Origin: Chlorobaculum sp. MV4-Y
GTDB lineage: Bacteria; Bacteroidota; Chlorobiia; Chlorobiales; Chlorobiaceae
Direction: 5' to 3'
Length of the DNA: 64,000 bases
Assembly: GCF_025244685.1 (NCBI RefSeq)
Contig: NZ_CP104202.1
Coordinates: 1,874,471-1,938,470, forward strand
The notes beneath the pieces were generated by a model that had not been told where the DNA came from, did not search any database, and saw nothing but the letters and a program-made list of their open reading frames with translations. Positions 17,785 through 26,770 of this stretch are shown here, piece by piece. How positions within the stretch are numbered: the first letter of the stretch is position 1; the number at the start of each line of letters is the position of its first letter. Both the position numbers and the translations under genes were made by a program.

Positions 17785-18471
17785 CTATCTGACTTCGCGA
17801 TGGAAACGGTGCAGGAAGCGAAGGTCAAAATCAAGCCTTTCCGGAGGCGTATAGGAAAAATCAAGGACTTCACCGTCAGGCAGAACTTCGATCAGTGCAC
17901 CCGATGGGCACTCATCTCCCGAGAAACATGCCGAGCATGAAATGCAGGCTACCTGATCGATATAGCATCTGAAGCCGCCTTCCTGAACATCACCATAGAA
18001 TTTGTATCCGATGGCATTGACCTTTGGCGGACATTTGTCCAGACACAAGCCACAGCCGACGCAGAGGTTCTCGATAATGAAGTAATGCTTCTTGGCTCTC
18101 GGAGCAACTTTGGCTACCGGAGCACCCGGTGCAGCTTTTGCTGCGGGAGCACCTTTGGGTGCCGGCGCGCCTTTAGCAGCCGGTGCCGCCGGTTTCGGAG
18201 GCGGCGCCGCTTTCGGCTTGACATATGGAAGCGCAGACTCCTGACGAACACCGGAACGCCCGAGAGTCACCCCCAGCGAAGCAAGCCTTGGCTTACCCGA
18301 TGGTTTTGCGGCGGGGGCGCCAGCTTTTGCCGCTGGTGCTCCTGCCTTCGGCGCAGCTTGTACTTTAGGCGCGGCTGGAGCACCGGCTTTCGGAGCTGCA
18401 GGAGCGCCTTTCGGCGGCACTTTTGCGCCCGGTGCAGGTTCCTGGTTTTTATTTTCAACAGGTTCGGCCAT
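17785..18471 (-). CDS. pscB: Photosystem P840 reaction centre iron-sulfur protein
   Basis: Carries the terminal FA and FB 4Fe-4S clusters on the cytoplasmic face of the reaction centre and passes electrons to ferredoxin. The 228 residues have two parts. Residues 1-135 are a long Ala/Pro/Lys-rich region of repeated PKAGAPAA-like units. The C-terminal ferredoxin-like domain has CVGCGLCLDKCPP for one cluster and CISCSACFSGDECP for the other. Low-complexity N-termini are normal for green sulfur bacterial PscB. It is transcribed after pscA and closed by the terminator at 17.72 kb. Confidence 0.97.
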   Translation of the reverse strand: MAEPVENKNQEPAPGAKVPPKGAPAAPKAGAPAAPKVQAAPKAGAPAAKAGAPAAKPSGKPRLASLGVTLGRSGVRQESALPYVKPKAAPPPKPAAPAAKGAPAPKGAPAAKAAPGAPVAKVAPRAKKHYFIIENLCVGCGLCLDKCPPKVNAIGYKFYGDVQEGGFRCYIDQVACISCSACFSGDECPSGALIEVLPDGEVLDFSYTPPERLDFDLRFLHRFHREVR

Positions 18472-18528
18472 ACAAACCCCCCTCTCTAAAATTGTTTTAC
18501 GTGGTAAACGTTATTGCTCAAGATGGCC

Positions 18529-18548
18529 GAAGGGGCAAAAGCCCCTTC
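18529..18548 (-). promoter_or_regulatory. Intercistronic hairpin between pscA and pscB
   Basis: GAAGGGGC, an AAAA loop and GCCCCTTC form a perfect 8-bp stem 10 bases after the pscA stop. There is no following T-run. Its position suggests stabilisation of the pscA message or partial attenuation before pscB. Confidence 0.6.
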
Positions 18549-18558
18549 ATACCGAATG

Positions 18559-20754
18559 TTACGCAATCATTTTCATCAGCGTATCGACCAGCTGGGCCAG
18601 CATCTGCTGTCCAGACACCGCCGCATGGCTGACGGGAGGAGGCAGCGGCGAATTGGTCTGATAGAAACCGTTGGCAAGGAACAGGAAGACAAGCATAAAG
18701 GTACCGCCAAAGTACAGGAAGGTACCGGCAAGCTTCGAGTCCGAAATGGTCAGAACCGGGAATCGGAAGTTCACGTCCCTGTTGAGGAACTTCTTGCCCA
18801 GCCAGCGGATAGTACGGGTCTGGATGTCAGCACCTTCAAGACGCGAACCACGATCCTCGAACCAGACAGCAAAGCTGATGAACCACACCAGGTGACCAAT
18901 CATAAGAATGGTCGAGAGGTGCGAGCTGGAGAAGATCGTCACGGTCTCAGTCCAGAAGTAGTAGAAGATACCCGAGGTGTAGTGATGATGCAGGTGGGCA
19001 ATCGAATCCCAAGCCTTTGCATCAGCAGCAGGCACACCGTACATCATCGACGCGATCCATGCGCCATCGATGTACCAGCAGACTGCGGACAGACCTTTGA
19101 TACCCCAAAGCATGGCAAACCAGAGCTGGTCCTGAATGGAGACACCGCAGGTACCACCATAGACCGGACCAAGGCAAGGGAAGGAGTAGGAGTTCTTCTT
19201 CAGACCCAGGTCATCCCACAGCGGAGAGGTATGGGCAAAGAAGGCGATACGAACCAGAGCGATCAGCGAGAAGAGCGAACCGGCTGTGATAACGTGAGCC
19301 ATCACCCAGTCGTTGATACTCGGATCGGCGAACATCCACTGGAAGATCGGCAGCGGCTTGAGCCAGTAGAACGACATCGTGATGTTGGTGCCGAAGATGT
19401 TCAGCTCACAGATGGTGTTCCAGACAATAACAGCATAAACTGAAAGCATGGTCGAGAAACAAAGCGCCATGACGGTACCGAGAATCTTGACCTGAACTTC
19501 CTGATCGCGCCCCTTGGTGATCCAGATCGACTTGATCTGGTTGTAGATACCATTGAGCTGGATCTTGAGCAGATACTGGCCGCCATGATACACACCCGCG
19601 AAGACATAGAGCACGCCGCAGATGATGTGGTTAAAGGTAATCAGGTTGATCACAACCCTCGACATACCGAACGACTCGCCGTTCTTGGGAAGAATAGCGT
19701 AAGCCGGGAAATCCGCGAACTCCTTGGCACCGGAGATCACCTTGCCGCCCTGCTCAACAAAGTTAAAGCTGACGCGGTTGAACGGCTCGCCATAGAGATA
19801 GAACACGAGCTTGTCGAGTTCCTTGTAATATGGAGCGAACGACGGTTGCTGGAACGCGACGAAAGCGATAACACCAAGAGCGATGTTGATGTAGCCGATA
19901 GCGGTGAGGTGAACCGAGAAGGCGGCTTTCATGTCATCGTTGAGGTGAATGGCAGCATTCGGAGGGTTGTTCCACCAGTAAATGCCGAGAGCGAAGAAGA
20001 TCACGGCAAAGACGAACGACATGAAAGTCTCGGAGTTGATCGTCTGGAAATCCGGAATCGGAGCGAAACCGAGAATAGCCCACATTACGATTCCCCAGCC
20101 AAGGAAGAGGAGCGACATGTAGACGGCATGTGGCCCGAGAGCCTCTTTGTACGACTTTGCACTGGTGCCACTGAAAACCACATCACCGAACTTGCCGAGG
20201 AAACGGAAATCGCGGAAGTTACCGCAGCGGCCAGTGAAGGGGTTAGTCAAATTGTGCGTCCAGTGACGCCATCCTCCAAAAATGAGCACTGAACCGGCAA
20301 GGAAATGATAGCCAGCCCAGAGCAGAAGTTTGGTGCCCGCCCATTCGAGGTCGGCAGTCTTGGTGCTGTAAGTATCAATACCGAGAGAGACCATCCTTGG
20401 CTTGATGGTCAGGTAGAACCAGTTGTCGTGGAAACCCGGAGCGCCCCAGGGAAAAACCTGGATTCCCGAGATGTAGTAGATCGCCATGATGAAGCCCAGA
20501 ACACCGAGCAAGGCAAGATGGCCGCCAACCACCTGCTCATCATCGATCTTTTCGGTATCAAAGATCTGGTACCACTTCGTTGAGCGTGTTTCTGTTCGCT
20601 GGAACAGAAAACGTCTCATCTTGGCGGCATCCTGTTCTTTAATGACCGATGCTCCGCCTGGCGCGCCATTTGCCTTTGGAGCCGGTGCGTTCCCCTTGGG
20701 AGGAGGCACTGTCCCCTTTGGCTTAACCCCTGCGGGTTTCACTTGTTCAGCCAT
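18559..20754 (-). CDS. pscA: Photosystem P840 reaction centre core protein
   Basis: Core polypeptide of the homodimeric type I reaction centre, binding P840, antenna bacteriochlorophyll and the interpolypeptide FX cluster. The 731-residue length matches the protein known from C. tepidum. The N-terminal 40 residues are Pro/Lys/Ala-rich (KPKGTVPPPKGNAPAPKANG), like the PscB leader. Eleven or so hydrophobic helices follow. The FX loop is FPCLGPVYGGTCGVS, with Cys 527 and 536. ATG 20754 has AGGAGA nine bases upstream. Confidence 0.98.
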   Translation of the reverse strand: MAEQVKPAGVKPKGTVPPPKGNAPAPKANGAPGGASVIKEQDAAKMRRFLFQRTETRSTKWYQIFDTEKIDDEQVVGGHLALLGVLGFIMAIYYISGIQVFPWGAPGFHDNWFYLTIKPRMVSLGIDTYSTKTADLEWAGTKLLLWAGYHFLAGSVLIFGGWRHWTHNLTNPFTGRCGNFRDFRFLGKFGDVVFSGTSAKSYKEALGPHAVYMSLLFLGWGIVMWAILGFAPIPDFQTINSETFMSFVFAVIFFALGIYWWNNPPNAAIHLNDDMKAAFSVHLTAIGYINIALGVIAFVAFQQPSFAPYYKELDKLVFYLYGEPFNRVSFNFVEQGGKVISGAKEFADFPAYAILPKNGESFGMSRVVINLITFNHIICGVLYVFAGVYHGGQYLLKIQLNGIYNQIKSIWITKGRDQEVQVKILGTVMALCFSTMLSVYAVIVWNTICELNIFGTNITMSFYWLKPLPIFQWMFADPSINDWVMAHVITAGSLFSLIALVRIAFFAHTSPLWDDLGLKKNSYSFPCLGPVYGGTCGVSIQDQLWFAMLWGIKGLSAVCWYIDGAWIASMMYGVPAADAKAWDSIAHLHHHYTSGIFYYFWTETVTIFSSSHLSTILMIGHLVWFISFAVWFEDRGSRLEGADIQTRTIRWLGKKFLNRDVNFRFPVLTISDSKLAGTFLYFGGTFMLVFLFLANGFYQTNSPLPPPVSHAAVSGQQMLAQLVDTLMKMIA

Positions 20755-20824
20755 TGTATGTTCTCCTTTGTTTGGACGTATTTTCAGGTTGAAGAAACCG
20801 AAAAAACCGGCAACCTCTCTATCG

Positions 20825-20853
20825 TATATGCAGCCAACGCTCTGTCACGGCAA
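20825..20853 (-). promoter_or_regulatory. Candidate promoter of pscAB
   Basis: Read on the minus strand, TTGCCG (20853-20848) and CATATA (20830-20825) are separated by exactly 17 bases, about 71 bases before the pscA ATG. This fits a housekeeping sigma promoter only moderately and is the best match I found by eye in this spacer. Confidence 0.35.
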
Positions 20854-21102
20854 GAAAACCGGTGACTGATAATTGACATAGAGAGCTTCCCGGAAAAAAC
20901 ATTTTTGCAGTCTGGCTCAAGAAAAAGTACCCTGCAACAGTAGCAAATAAAATAAGAAAATTTATTTAATAATAAAGTTTTTTGCCCGTTGGTCTTATGG
21001 TTGGCAGTATTTAAAAAGTAAGCATAGACAGCATCATTTCCCGTATTTGTACCAGACATAACCGTGATATTTTACTGAAAACTGACATTCAAAAAAAGAA
21101 CC
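20854..21102. other. AT-rich spacer between divergent pscA and dapF
   Basis: The pscA-dapF spacer is about 350 bases in all. This part includes a very AT-rich tract at about 20935-20985. I see no small gene with a convincing ribosome site and no RNA gene. It must hold the dapF promoter and any upstream control sites for pscAB. Confidence 0.5.
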
Positions 21103-21897
21103 ATGCACATTGATTTCACCAAAATGTCGGGAGCCGGCAACGACTTCATCGTCATCGACAATCGTCAGGGAGTTTTTAACCTGACCCATGAGCAGGTACA
21201 CGCCATGTGCACCCGAAGAACCGGCATCGGGGCTGACGGCCTGATCCTCATCGAAGCCTCCAAAACAGCTGACTTCAGGATGAACTACCACAATGCTGAT
21301 GGCTTTCCGGGGACGATGTGTGGTAACGGCGGACGATGCGCAGTCTGGTTTGCGCACCTCATCGGCATCCAGCCAGCAGGGAAACACTACCGTTTCGAAG
21401 CAGGCCCGAGCACATACAAAGCTGAAGTGACTGGCGACGAGTCGGTCAGACTGCACATGCTTCCGCCATCGGACTTCAGGGACGGATTGCAGGCTGGCGC
21501 CTGGAGCTGCCATTTCGTCGATACCGGCTCACCGCATGCGATCGCTTACGTCAACAACCTTGACCAGCTCGATGTATTTACCGAAGGCAGAAACATCCGC
21601 CACAACAAGGAGCTGTTCCCTGATGGCGCCAACGTCAACTTCCTTGAAATCACCGCTCCGGACGCGCTCAGCATCAGAACGTTCGAGCGTGGCGTCGAGG
21701 ATGAAACCCTCGCCTGCGGCACCGGCACCGTAGCCGCTGCCCTGATGAGCTTCCGCCTGGGCAAGGTTACATCGTCGCCTGTCAGGGTAAAAGTCAGAAG
21801 CGGGGAAACACTGATAGTGGGATTCAATGAAATGATGGACGAGATATACCTTGAAGGCCCAGCCCGAGCAGTTTACCGGGGAACTATCACGCTGTAA
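21103..21897 (+). CDS. dapF: Diaminopimelate epimerase
   Basis: Interconverts LL- and meso-diaminopimelate for lysine and peptidoglycan synthesis. The 264 residues start MHIDFTKMSGAGNDFIVIDN. The two active-site Cys lie in MCGNGGRC and ETLACGTGTVAAAL, the standard pair of acid/base thiols. It is divergent from pscA. The next gene starts 65 bases downstream. Confidence 0.96.
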   Translation: MHIDFTKMSGAGNDFIVIDNRQGVFNLTHEQVHAMCTRRTGIGADGLILIEASKTADFRMNYHNADGFPGTMCGNGGRCAVWFAHLIGIQPAGKHYRFEAGPSTYKAEVTGDESVRLHMLPPSDFRDGLQAGAWSCHFVDTGSPHAIAYVNNLDQLDVFTEGRNIRHNKELFPDGANVNFLEITAPDALSIRTFERGVEDETLACGTGTVAAALMSFRLGKVTSSPVRVKVRSGETLIVGFNEMMDEIYLEGPARAVYRGTITL

Positions 21898-21962
21898 GTC
21901 CGTCTTATAGTTGGTTTGTCGGCGGTGGGCTATCTTGCCTGAACGTACAAACTCCGTCAACC

Positions 21963-22970
21963 ATGCATGTGGCAAACTTCTATCATGTGGCCCCAGACGG
22001 GGTGCTTCAGTGCAACCTCTGCCGTCACTACTGCCGCATCAGACCGAGGCGGACTGGCTTGTGCCGGGTGAGGAAAAACATCGACGGCAGTCTGTTCGCT
22101 CTCACCTATGGCCGGGCAGCTTCGCAAGCCGCCGATCCGGTGGAGAAAAAGCCACTCTACCATTTCATGCCGGGCACCATGACCTGGTCGTTCGGCACGC
22201 CCGGCTGCAACTTCAGATGCGCCAACTGCCAGAACCGGGAGATCAGCCAGACGATCCCCGACGAATCGACCCCGCTGACAACGCCGGAAGAGATTGTCCG
22301 CAACGCCATGAACGCCGGATGCTCTTCGATCTCCTGCACCTACACCGAACCGACCATCTTCGCCGAATATGCGCTCGACGTCATGCAACTTGCGCGGCAG
22401 ACAGGTCTCCGAAACATTTGGGTCAGCAACGGCTATCTGTCGCCGTTGTGCCTCAAAACTGTCACCCCCTGGCTCGATGCGATCAACGTTGATCTGAAAT
22501 CAATGGACGACGCCTTTTACCGGCGCACCTGCGGCGCTCGACTCGATCCCGTACTCGACAGCCTTCGGCAAATACGCCGAAGCGGTATTCACCTCGAAAT
22601 CACTACTCTCGTCATTCCGGGCCATTCAAGCGATCCGGCCATGCTCGAACGGCTCGCCGGATTCATCGCGCACGACCTCGGAACCGACGTGCCCTGGCAT
22701 ATCATCCCGTTTTATCCGGAGATTTCATGGAAAATGCAGGATACTCCGCCAACTCCGGTTGAGGCGATTGAAAAAGCGTTTGAGATCGGGCGAAAAGCCG
22801 GATTGTCATTTATCTATGCGGGCAACGCACATAGCGATAGCTTTTGCGACCAATGCAGCGCCAGACTGCTCGGAAGAAAAGCGAACCCTTTTGGTGACGA
22901 CCGGATAGAGCGATTCAACACTGGCGGCCGATGCCCTGTATGCCATGCCCGGTCACCGATACGCGATTGA
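21963..22970 (+). CDS. amrS: AmmeMemoRadiSam system radical SAM enzyme
   Basis: Radical SAM protein of 335 residues. An N-terminal Cys-rich part ([21 protein letters not shown]) precedes the SAM cluster [10 protein letters not shown] in [30 protein letters not shown] and a C-terminal [12 protein letters not shown] and CPVCHA complete the pattern of the AmmeMemoRadiSam enzyme. That family usually accompanies AMMECR1 and MEMO proteins, whose genes are not in this window. The biochemical reaction is unknown. The name is from memory of the family, not from neighbours. Confidence 0.82.
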   Translation: MHVANFYHVAPDGVLQCNLCRHYCRIRPRRTGLCRVRKNIDGSLFALTYGRAASQAADPVEKKPLYHFMPGTMTWSFGTPGCNFRCANCQNREISQTIPDESTPLTTPEEIVRNAMNAGCSSISCTYTEPTIFAEYALDVMQLARQTGLRNIWVSNGYLSPLCLKTVTPWLDAINVDLKSMDDAFYRRTCGARLDPVLDSLRQIRRSGIHLEITTLVIPGHSSDPAMLERLAGFIAHDLGTDVPWHIIPFYPEISWKMQDTPPTPVEAIEKAFEIGRKAGLSFIYAGNAHSDSFCDQCSARLLGRKANPFGDDRIERFNTGGRCPVCHARSPIRD

Positions 22971-23023
22971 CCGGACAACCTTTCGTGAATCCTGATTTTT
23001 TCAACCTGTCGAACACTCTTCTC

Positions 23024-24342
23024 ATGCAGCCATCGAACGATCATCCCCAGCAAGCCACGGAACCCTTCGTGATTGACTCTTGCACAAACGCCGGTTCACC
23101 CAAAGAAAATCCCTTCGACATCGCCCGCCGCCAGCTCGATGCCGCCGCTGAAATCATCGGTCTTGACGCCGAAGTGCTCGAACTGTTGCGATGGCCGATG
23201 CGCGAGATGCATGTCACCATTCCGGTCAAGATGGATGACGGCTCGGTACGCGCGTTTCACGGCTTTCGCGTGCAGTATAACGACGCTCGCGGGCCGAACA
23301 AGGGCGGAATACGCTTCCATCCAGACGAAACCATCGACACGGTGCGGGCGCTGGCGGCGTGGATGACCTGGAAAACCGCCGTGCTCGACATTCCGCTCGG
23401 CGGCGCGAAGGGCGGCGTGATCTGCAACCCGAAAGCGATGTCGCCCGGCGAACTCGAACGGCTGTCGCGCAGCTACATCCGGCAGGTCGGTCGTCTGCTC
23501 GGCCTCGAAAAGGATGTGCCCGCGCCAGATGTCTACACCACACCGCAGATCATGGCCTGGATGGCCGACGAATATTCATTCATGCAGGGGCACAACGACT
23601 TCGGCGTCATCACCGGCAAGCCGCTGGCGCTCGGCGGATCGCTCGGGCGCGGCGACGCCACGGCGCGGGGCGGCATCATCTGCATCCGCGAAGCCGCCAG
23701 GATGCTCGGCATCGAGCTGCCGGGAAAAGCCGCCGCCATCAACGGTTACGGTAACGCCGGAACGTTCGCGCACAAGCTCGCCGTCGAGCTGCTCGGCATG
23801 AAGGTGGTGGCCGTCTCGGATTCGAAAGGAGCCATCTTTAACCCGGATGGCCTCGAACATACCGCCCTCATGGAGTACAAAAAGCGAACCGGTTCGGTCG
23901 CCGACTTTCCCGGCTCGACGCCGCTGACCGACGCCGGGCTGCTCGAGCTCGATGTGACCGTGCTCATACCGGCAGCCCTCGAAGATGAAATTTCCTGCCG
24001 CAACGCGCGGAACATCCGGGCGAAAATCGTCGCCGAACTGGCCAACGGCCCGACCACCCCAGAGGCCGACAAAATTCTGCACGAACGCGGCATCTACCTC
24101 ATTCCCGACCTGCTCTGCAATGCCGGCGGCGTGACTGTTTCGTATTTCGAGATGGTGCAAAACGCGAGCGGATGGTACTGGGAGGAGGAGGCGGTGCATC
24201 GCCAGCTCGAAAAAAGATGGCTGCCGCGATCAAAGCGGTGCAGCAGGCCGCCGAGCAATATGGCGTCGATAACCGCACGGCGGCCATGATCGTGGCGATT
24301 CGCCGCGTGGCCGAGGCGATGAAGCTGCGCGGCTGGGTATAA
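23024..24342 (+). CDS. gdhA: Glutamate dehydrogenase, frameshifted near the C-terminus
   Basis: Glu/Leu/Phe/Val dehydrogenase catalysing reductive amination of 2-oxoglutarate. KGGIRFHP, the catalytic Lys region [13 protein letters not shown] and [15 protein letters not shown] for nucleotide binding are intact. After [15 protein letters not shown] the frame changes at an A6 run (24210-24215) and would end at 24289 in a foreign tail. One added A gives [19 protein letters not shown] and then [13 protein letters not shown] with a stop at 24342, the normal C-terminus. ATG 23024 is my preferred start, although no strong ribosome site is seen. Confidence 0.85.
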
Positions 24343-24407
24343 CGCTCAGAGTGTGCATCGCGAGTGCCGGACGATCTGTTCGGCACTTCGCAGACGGAGC
24401 GCGTCGC

Positions 24408-24566
24408 TCATGCCACCTGTCCCTGCGTCTGTTCCTGAACAAGCCAGGCGATCAGGTCTTCTATGGCAAGCACCGGAAATCCGCGCAGATGCGAAAATGC
24501 GATAGCCTCTTCAAGATTGGCCATCGCGCCATCGGGGTTGGTCAGCTCGCAGAGCAGCACCCCGCC
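24408..24566 (-). pseudogene. C-terminal remnant of ribB (DHBP synthase)
   Basis: The frame 24408-24677 contains GGVLLCELTNPDGAMANLEE followed by AIAFSHLRGFPVLAIEDLIAW. This matches the C-terminal end of 3,4-dihydroxy-2-butanone-4-phosphate synthase (VLCEVMNEDGTMARL...IADLIAYR). The residues before it (MVKKFISFSRAAAQVLARLN) are unlike the enzyme. The catalytic N-terminal domain is absent, so this is a leftover fragment rather than a working gene. ribH is present at 38.7 kb. Confidence 0.6.
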
Positions 24567-24785
24567 CTGAGAATTCGCTTCAGGGAAAAGCCCGAAGCAG
24601 CGGCAAGATAGCAACGAATTCAAACGCGCCAAAACCTGCGCAGCGGCTCTGGAAAAAGAGATGAACTTTTTAACCACGAGACGGCTTTAGTTGCTTGTCG
24701 ATCGGCCTCATGGACGGGAGCACCGGTCGGCAAGAGACCGAAATTCCTGTATCAAAAAACGTAAACAATTCAAGGAGATAAAGTT
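24567..24785. other. Spacer upstream of rubredoxin
   Basis: About 220 bases without a recognised gene. Together with 24343-24407 it surrounds the ribB remnant. It must contain the rubredoxin promoter, and AAGGAG lies just before its ATG. Nothing else stands out. Confidence 0.4.
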
Positions 24786-24947
24786 ATGCAGAAATGGGTT
24801 TGTGTTCCCTGCGGCTATGAATACGATCCGGCAGACGGCGATCCGGAAAGCGGTATCGAGCCCGGAACGGCTTTCGAAGATCTTCCGGAAGACTGGGTCT
24901 GCCCCGTGTGCGGCGTAGACAAGTCTTTCTTCGAACCGGTGTCCTGA
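24786..24947 (+). CDS. Rubredoxin
   Basis: Small electron carrier with one Fe(SCys)4 site. The 53-residue protein has CVPCGY near the N-terminus and CPVCGV near the C-terminus, with the aromatic and acidic residues usual in rubredoxins (YDPADGDPE and DWVCP). ATG 24786 has AAGGAG at good spacing. The gene is monocistronic and an 11-bp hairpin follows it. In strict anaerobes rubredoxins often serve oxygen defence or pyruvate:ferredoxin oxidoreductase; the partner here is unknown. Confidence 0.96.
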   Translation: MQKWVCVPCGYEYDPADGDPESGIEPGTAFEDLPEDWVCPVCGVDKSFFEPVS

Positions 24948-24968
24948 TCCCTTACCGATTCCCGCTTC

Positions 24969-24997
24969 AGTCCGGCAAACTCTTTATTTGCCGGACT
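24969..24997. terminator. Inverted repeat between rubredoxin and mtgA
   Basis: AGTCCGGCAAA and TTTGCCGGACT form a perfect 11-bp stem with a seven-base loop. The second arm covers the end of mtgA. T-tracts beyond the stem are short, so it is a possible but not textbook terminator for the convergent genes. Confidence 0.55.
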
Positions 24998-25856
24998 GGG
25001 TGTTTTCAGACGTATCCTCAGCAGCCGGTTCCGGCGTTGATTCCTGCTTGATGCTGTCAGGTTGCGAAGCCTGCTGGATCAGCTGTTCCGGTACGCCGAC
25101 CACGATTGAATCCGGCGGCTGGGTGACCGGCGTATCTGGCGCGCTCATCACCTCCCTGTAATCCGGCAGCACCAGACCCCGCCGCAGCATGATGGCGTAA
25201 ATGTGTTTCGCGCGGTCTTTTACAAAACGCGACGAGCCGTCAGGCGGATACACAACCGGATTGGGAAGTGCGGCCGCCAACCTCGCTGACTGGCTGGCCG
25301 TCAGTTGTGACGCCCTGACACCGTAATAGTGCCGGGCAGCCTCATCGATGCCAAAAATCCCGTCTCCCCACTCCGCCACATTGACGTACAGCTCAAGAAT
25401 CCGGCGCTTCGAGAGCGTCTGTTCTATCCGCCAGGTCAGAATCGCCTCCTTCATCTTTCTCAACGGATTTTTCGACGGAGAAAGATACAAGTTCTTGGCA
25501 AGCTGCTGGCTGATGGTGCTGGCTCCAAATTTGAACTCACCAGCCTTGATATTCTTTTCAATCGCCCCCTCCATAGCCTCGAAATCGAACCCCTCATGAT
25601 GCCAGAAGTTGTTGTCCTCAGAAATGAGCACCGCCTTGATCAGAGACGGGGATACCTTCTTCAGCGGCACCCAGCGCTGTTTAATAGTTTTATCGCGACC
25701 TTCACTGCGCCACTCGGCCTCTCGATACTCCATAAAGGCGGTTTTTCCGGGATTGGTATGCGCCAATCGGGAAACATCGGGGATAAAAAAATATCTGCCT
25801 ACATCGACAACCAGCAAAAGCAGGATAAACAGAATGGCGTTTCTGAGCAATTTCAT
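24984..25856 (-). CDS. mtgA: Monofunctional peptidoglycan transglycosylase
   Basis: GT51 glycosyltransferase that polymerises lipid II into glycan strands. One N-terminal helix (NAILFILLLLVVDVGRYFF) anchors it to the inner membrane. The GT51 motifs follow: LISEDNNFWHHEGFD with the catalytic Glu, FGASTISQQLAKNLYLSPSK and RRILELYVNVAEWG. There is no transpeptidase domain. A Pro/Glu-rich C-terminal tail of about 50 residues is extra compared with the E. coli protein. Confidence 0.93.
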   Translation of the reverse strand: MKLLRNAILFILLLLVVDVGRYFFIPDVSRLAHTNPGKTAFMEYREAEWRSEGRDKTIKQRWVPLKKVSPSLIKAVLISEDNNFWHHEGFDFEAMEGAIEKNIKAGEFKFGASTISQQLAKNLYLSPSKNPLRKMKEAILTWRIEQTLSKRRILELYVNVAEWGDGIFGIDEAARHYYGVRASQLTASQSARLAAALPNPVVYPPDGSSRFVKDRAKHIYAIMLRRGLVLPDYREVMSAPDTPVTQPPDSIVVGVPEQLIQQASQPDSIKQESTPEPAAEDTSENTQSGK

Positions 25857-26042
25857 GGAGATATCGGCGGTTCCGCGTTTTTGATGACTCGTTTCCTCCC
25901 TGAGTATAAGGTTTTACAGCTGCAGAAAAAACGGGTTAGGCGCTCAACCGCCACCATGCCGGTTTTTTCTTTTTTAACTAACTTTAAACGGTGCAACGAA
26001 AAAACGTTGACCGCATTTGAAACCTATGATTATGGATAAGCC

Positions 26043-26477
26043 ATGAAGCACTCAAAAAAAACTCTCGGTATCGCCCTTGCCGTCAGCATTGGCGTACTGG
26101 CAACTGCAACACTTCCGGCCACCGCTTCGGCGGCTGTGGACGGCAAGGTTGTCTTTGACAAGAATTGCAGCGTTTGCCACTCGATCGCCCCACCGCCAAA
26201 ATCGGCTCCCCCCATTCTGCCCATCTCCGCCCGCTACCATCAGCGTTTTTCATCGCGCGCCGAAGGCATCAAATACATGGCTGACTTCATAAAGTCACCG
26301 TCAAAAAAGAAAGTGCTTGCCGACCAGCAGGCAATTACGCGTTTCGGCCTCATGCCGCCAATACAGCTCAGTGCCGCAGAGCTGAACGCCGTGGCCGCGT
26401 GGGTTTGGAATCAGAACTCCGGCGGCAACTGGAGACCAGGCCGTGGCGCAGGACAAGGGAACTGTTACCAGCGCTGA
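26043..26477 (+). CDS. Small monohaem c-type cytochrome
   Basis: Exported 144-residue cytochrome. The signal peptide spans about residues 1-30 (LGIALAVSIGVLATATLPATASA). The haem site CSVCH follows closely, and a Met in RFGLMPPIQLS is the likely sixth ligand. The PPPKSAPPILPISARYHQRF segment is unusual for class I cytochromes. It probably carries electrons in the periplasm, but its partner cannot be told from the sequence. It is followed by a strong terminator. Confidence 0.9.
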   Translation: MKHSKKTLGIALAVSIGVLATATLPATASAAVDGKVVFDKNCSVCHSIAPPPKSAPPILPISARYHQRFSSRAEGIKYMADFIKSPSKKKVLADQQAITRFGLMPPIQLSAAELNAVAAWVWNQNSGGNWRPGRGAGQGNCYQR

Positions 26478-26502
26478 GCAATTGCCGTCAAAACCGGTCA
26501 TA

Positions 26503-26536
26503 AAAAAAGCAGCAGATGCGACCCTGCTGCTTTTTT
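26503..26536 (+). terminator. Terminator after the cytochrome gene
   Basis: AAAAAAGCAGCAG and CTGCTGCTTTTTT form a 13-bp stem with an eight-base loop and a terminal T-run, starting 25 bases after the stop codon. The A-run also gives it a T-tail on the minus strand. Confidence 0.92.
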
Positions 26537-26571
26537 CCCGTCTGAACGACCTCATTATGAGTGGTGAGGAG

Positions 26572-26644
26572 TACCCTTGGGCAGACTCGAACTGCCGACC
26601 AACAGTTTAGGAAACTGCTGCTCTATCCACTGAGCTACAAGGGT
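26572..26644 (-). tRNA. tRNA-Arg (anticodon CCU)
   Basis: On the minus strand the acceptor arms ACCCTTG and CAAGGGT pair fully. The D arm GCTC/GAGC, the anticodon stem GCAGT/ACTGT around loop TTCCTAA and the T arm GGCAG/CTGCC with TTCGAGT complete the cloverleaf. The anticodon is CCU, reading AGG. The discriminator is A and CCA is not encoded. Confidence 0.95.
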
Positions 26645-26770
26645 ATCATTACTCTGGGCGGAAATGTACGAACTTATTTTTCAGGAAACAAACCTCTGAA
26701 AAGAGGCCTTCGGCTTTTTGCATTTCCTTTTTTGATCCACGATGTCCGCGACATTCGCAGCTGACCGCTC

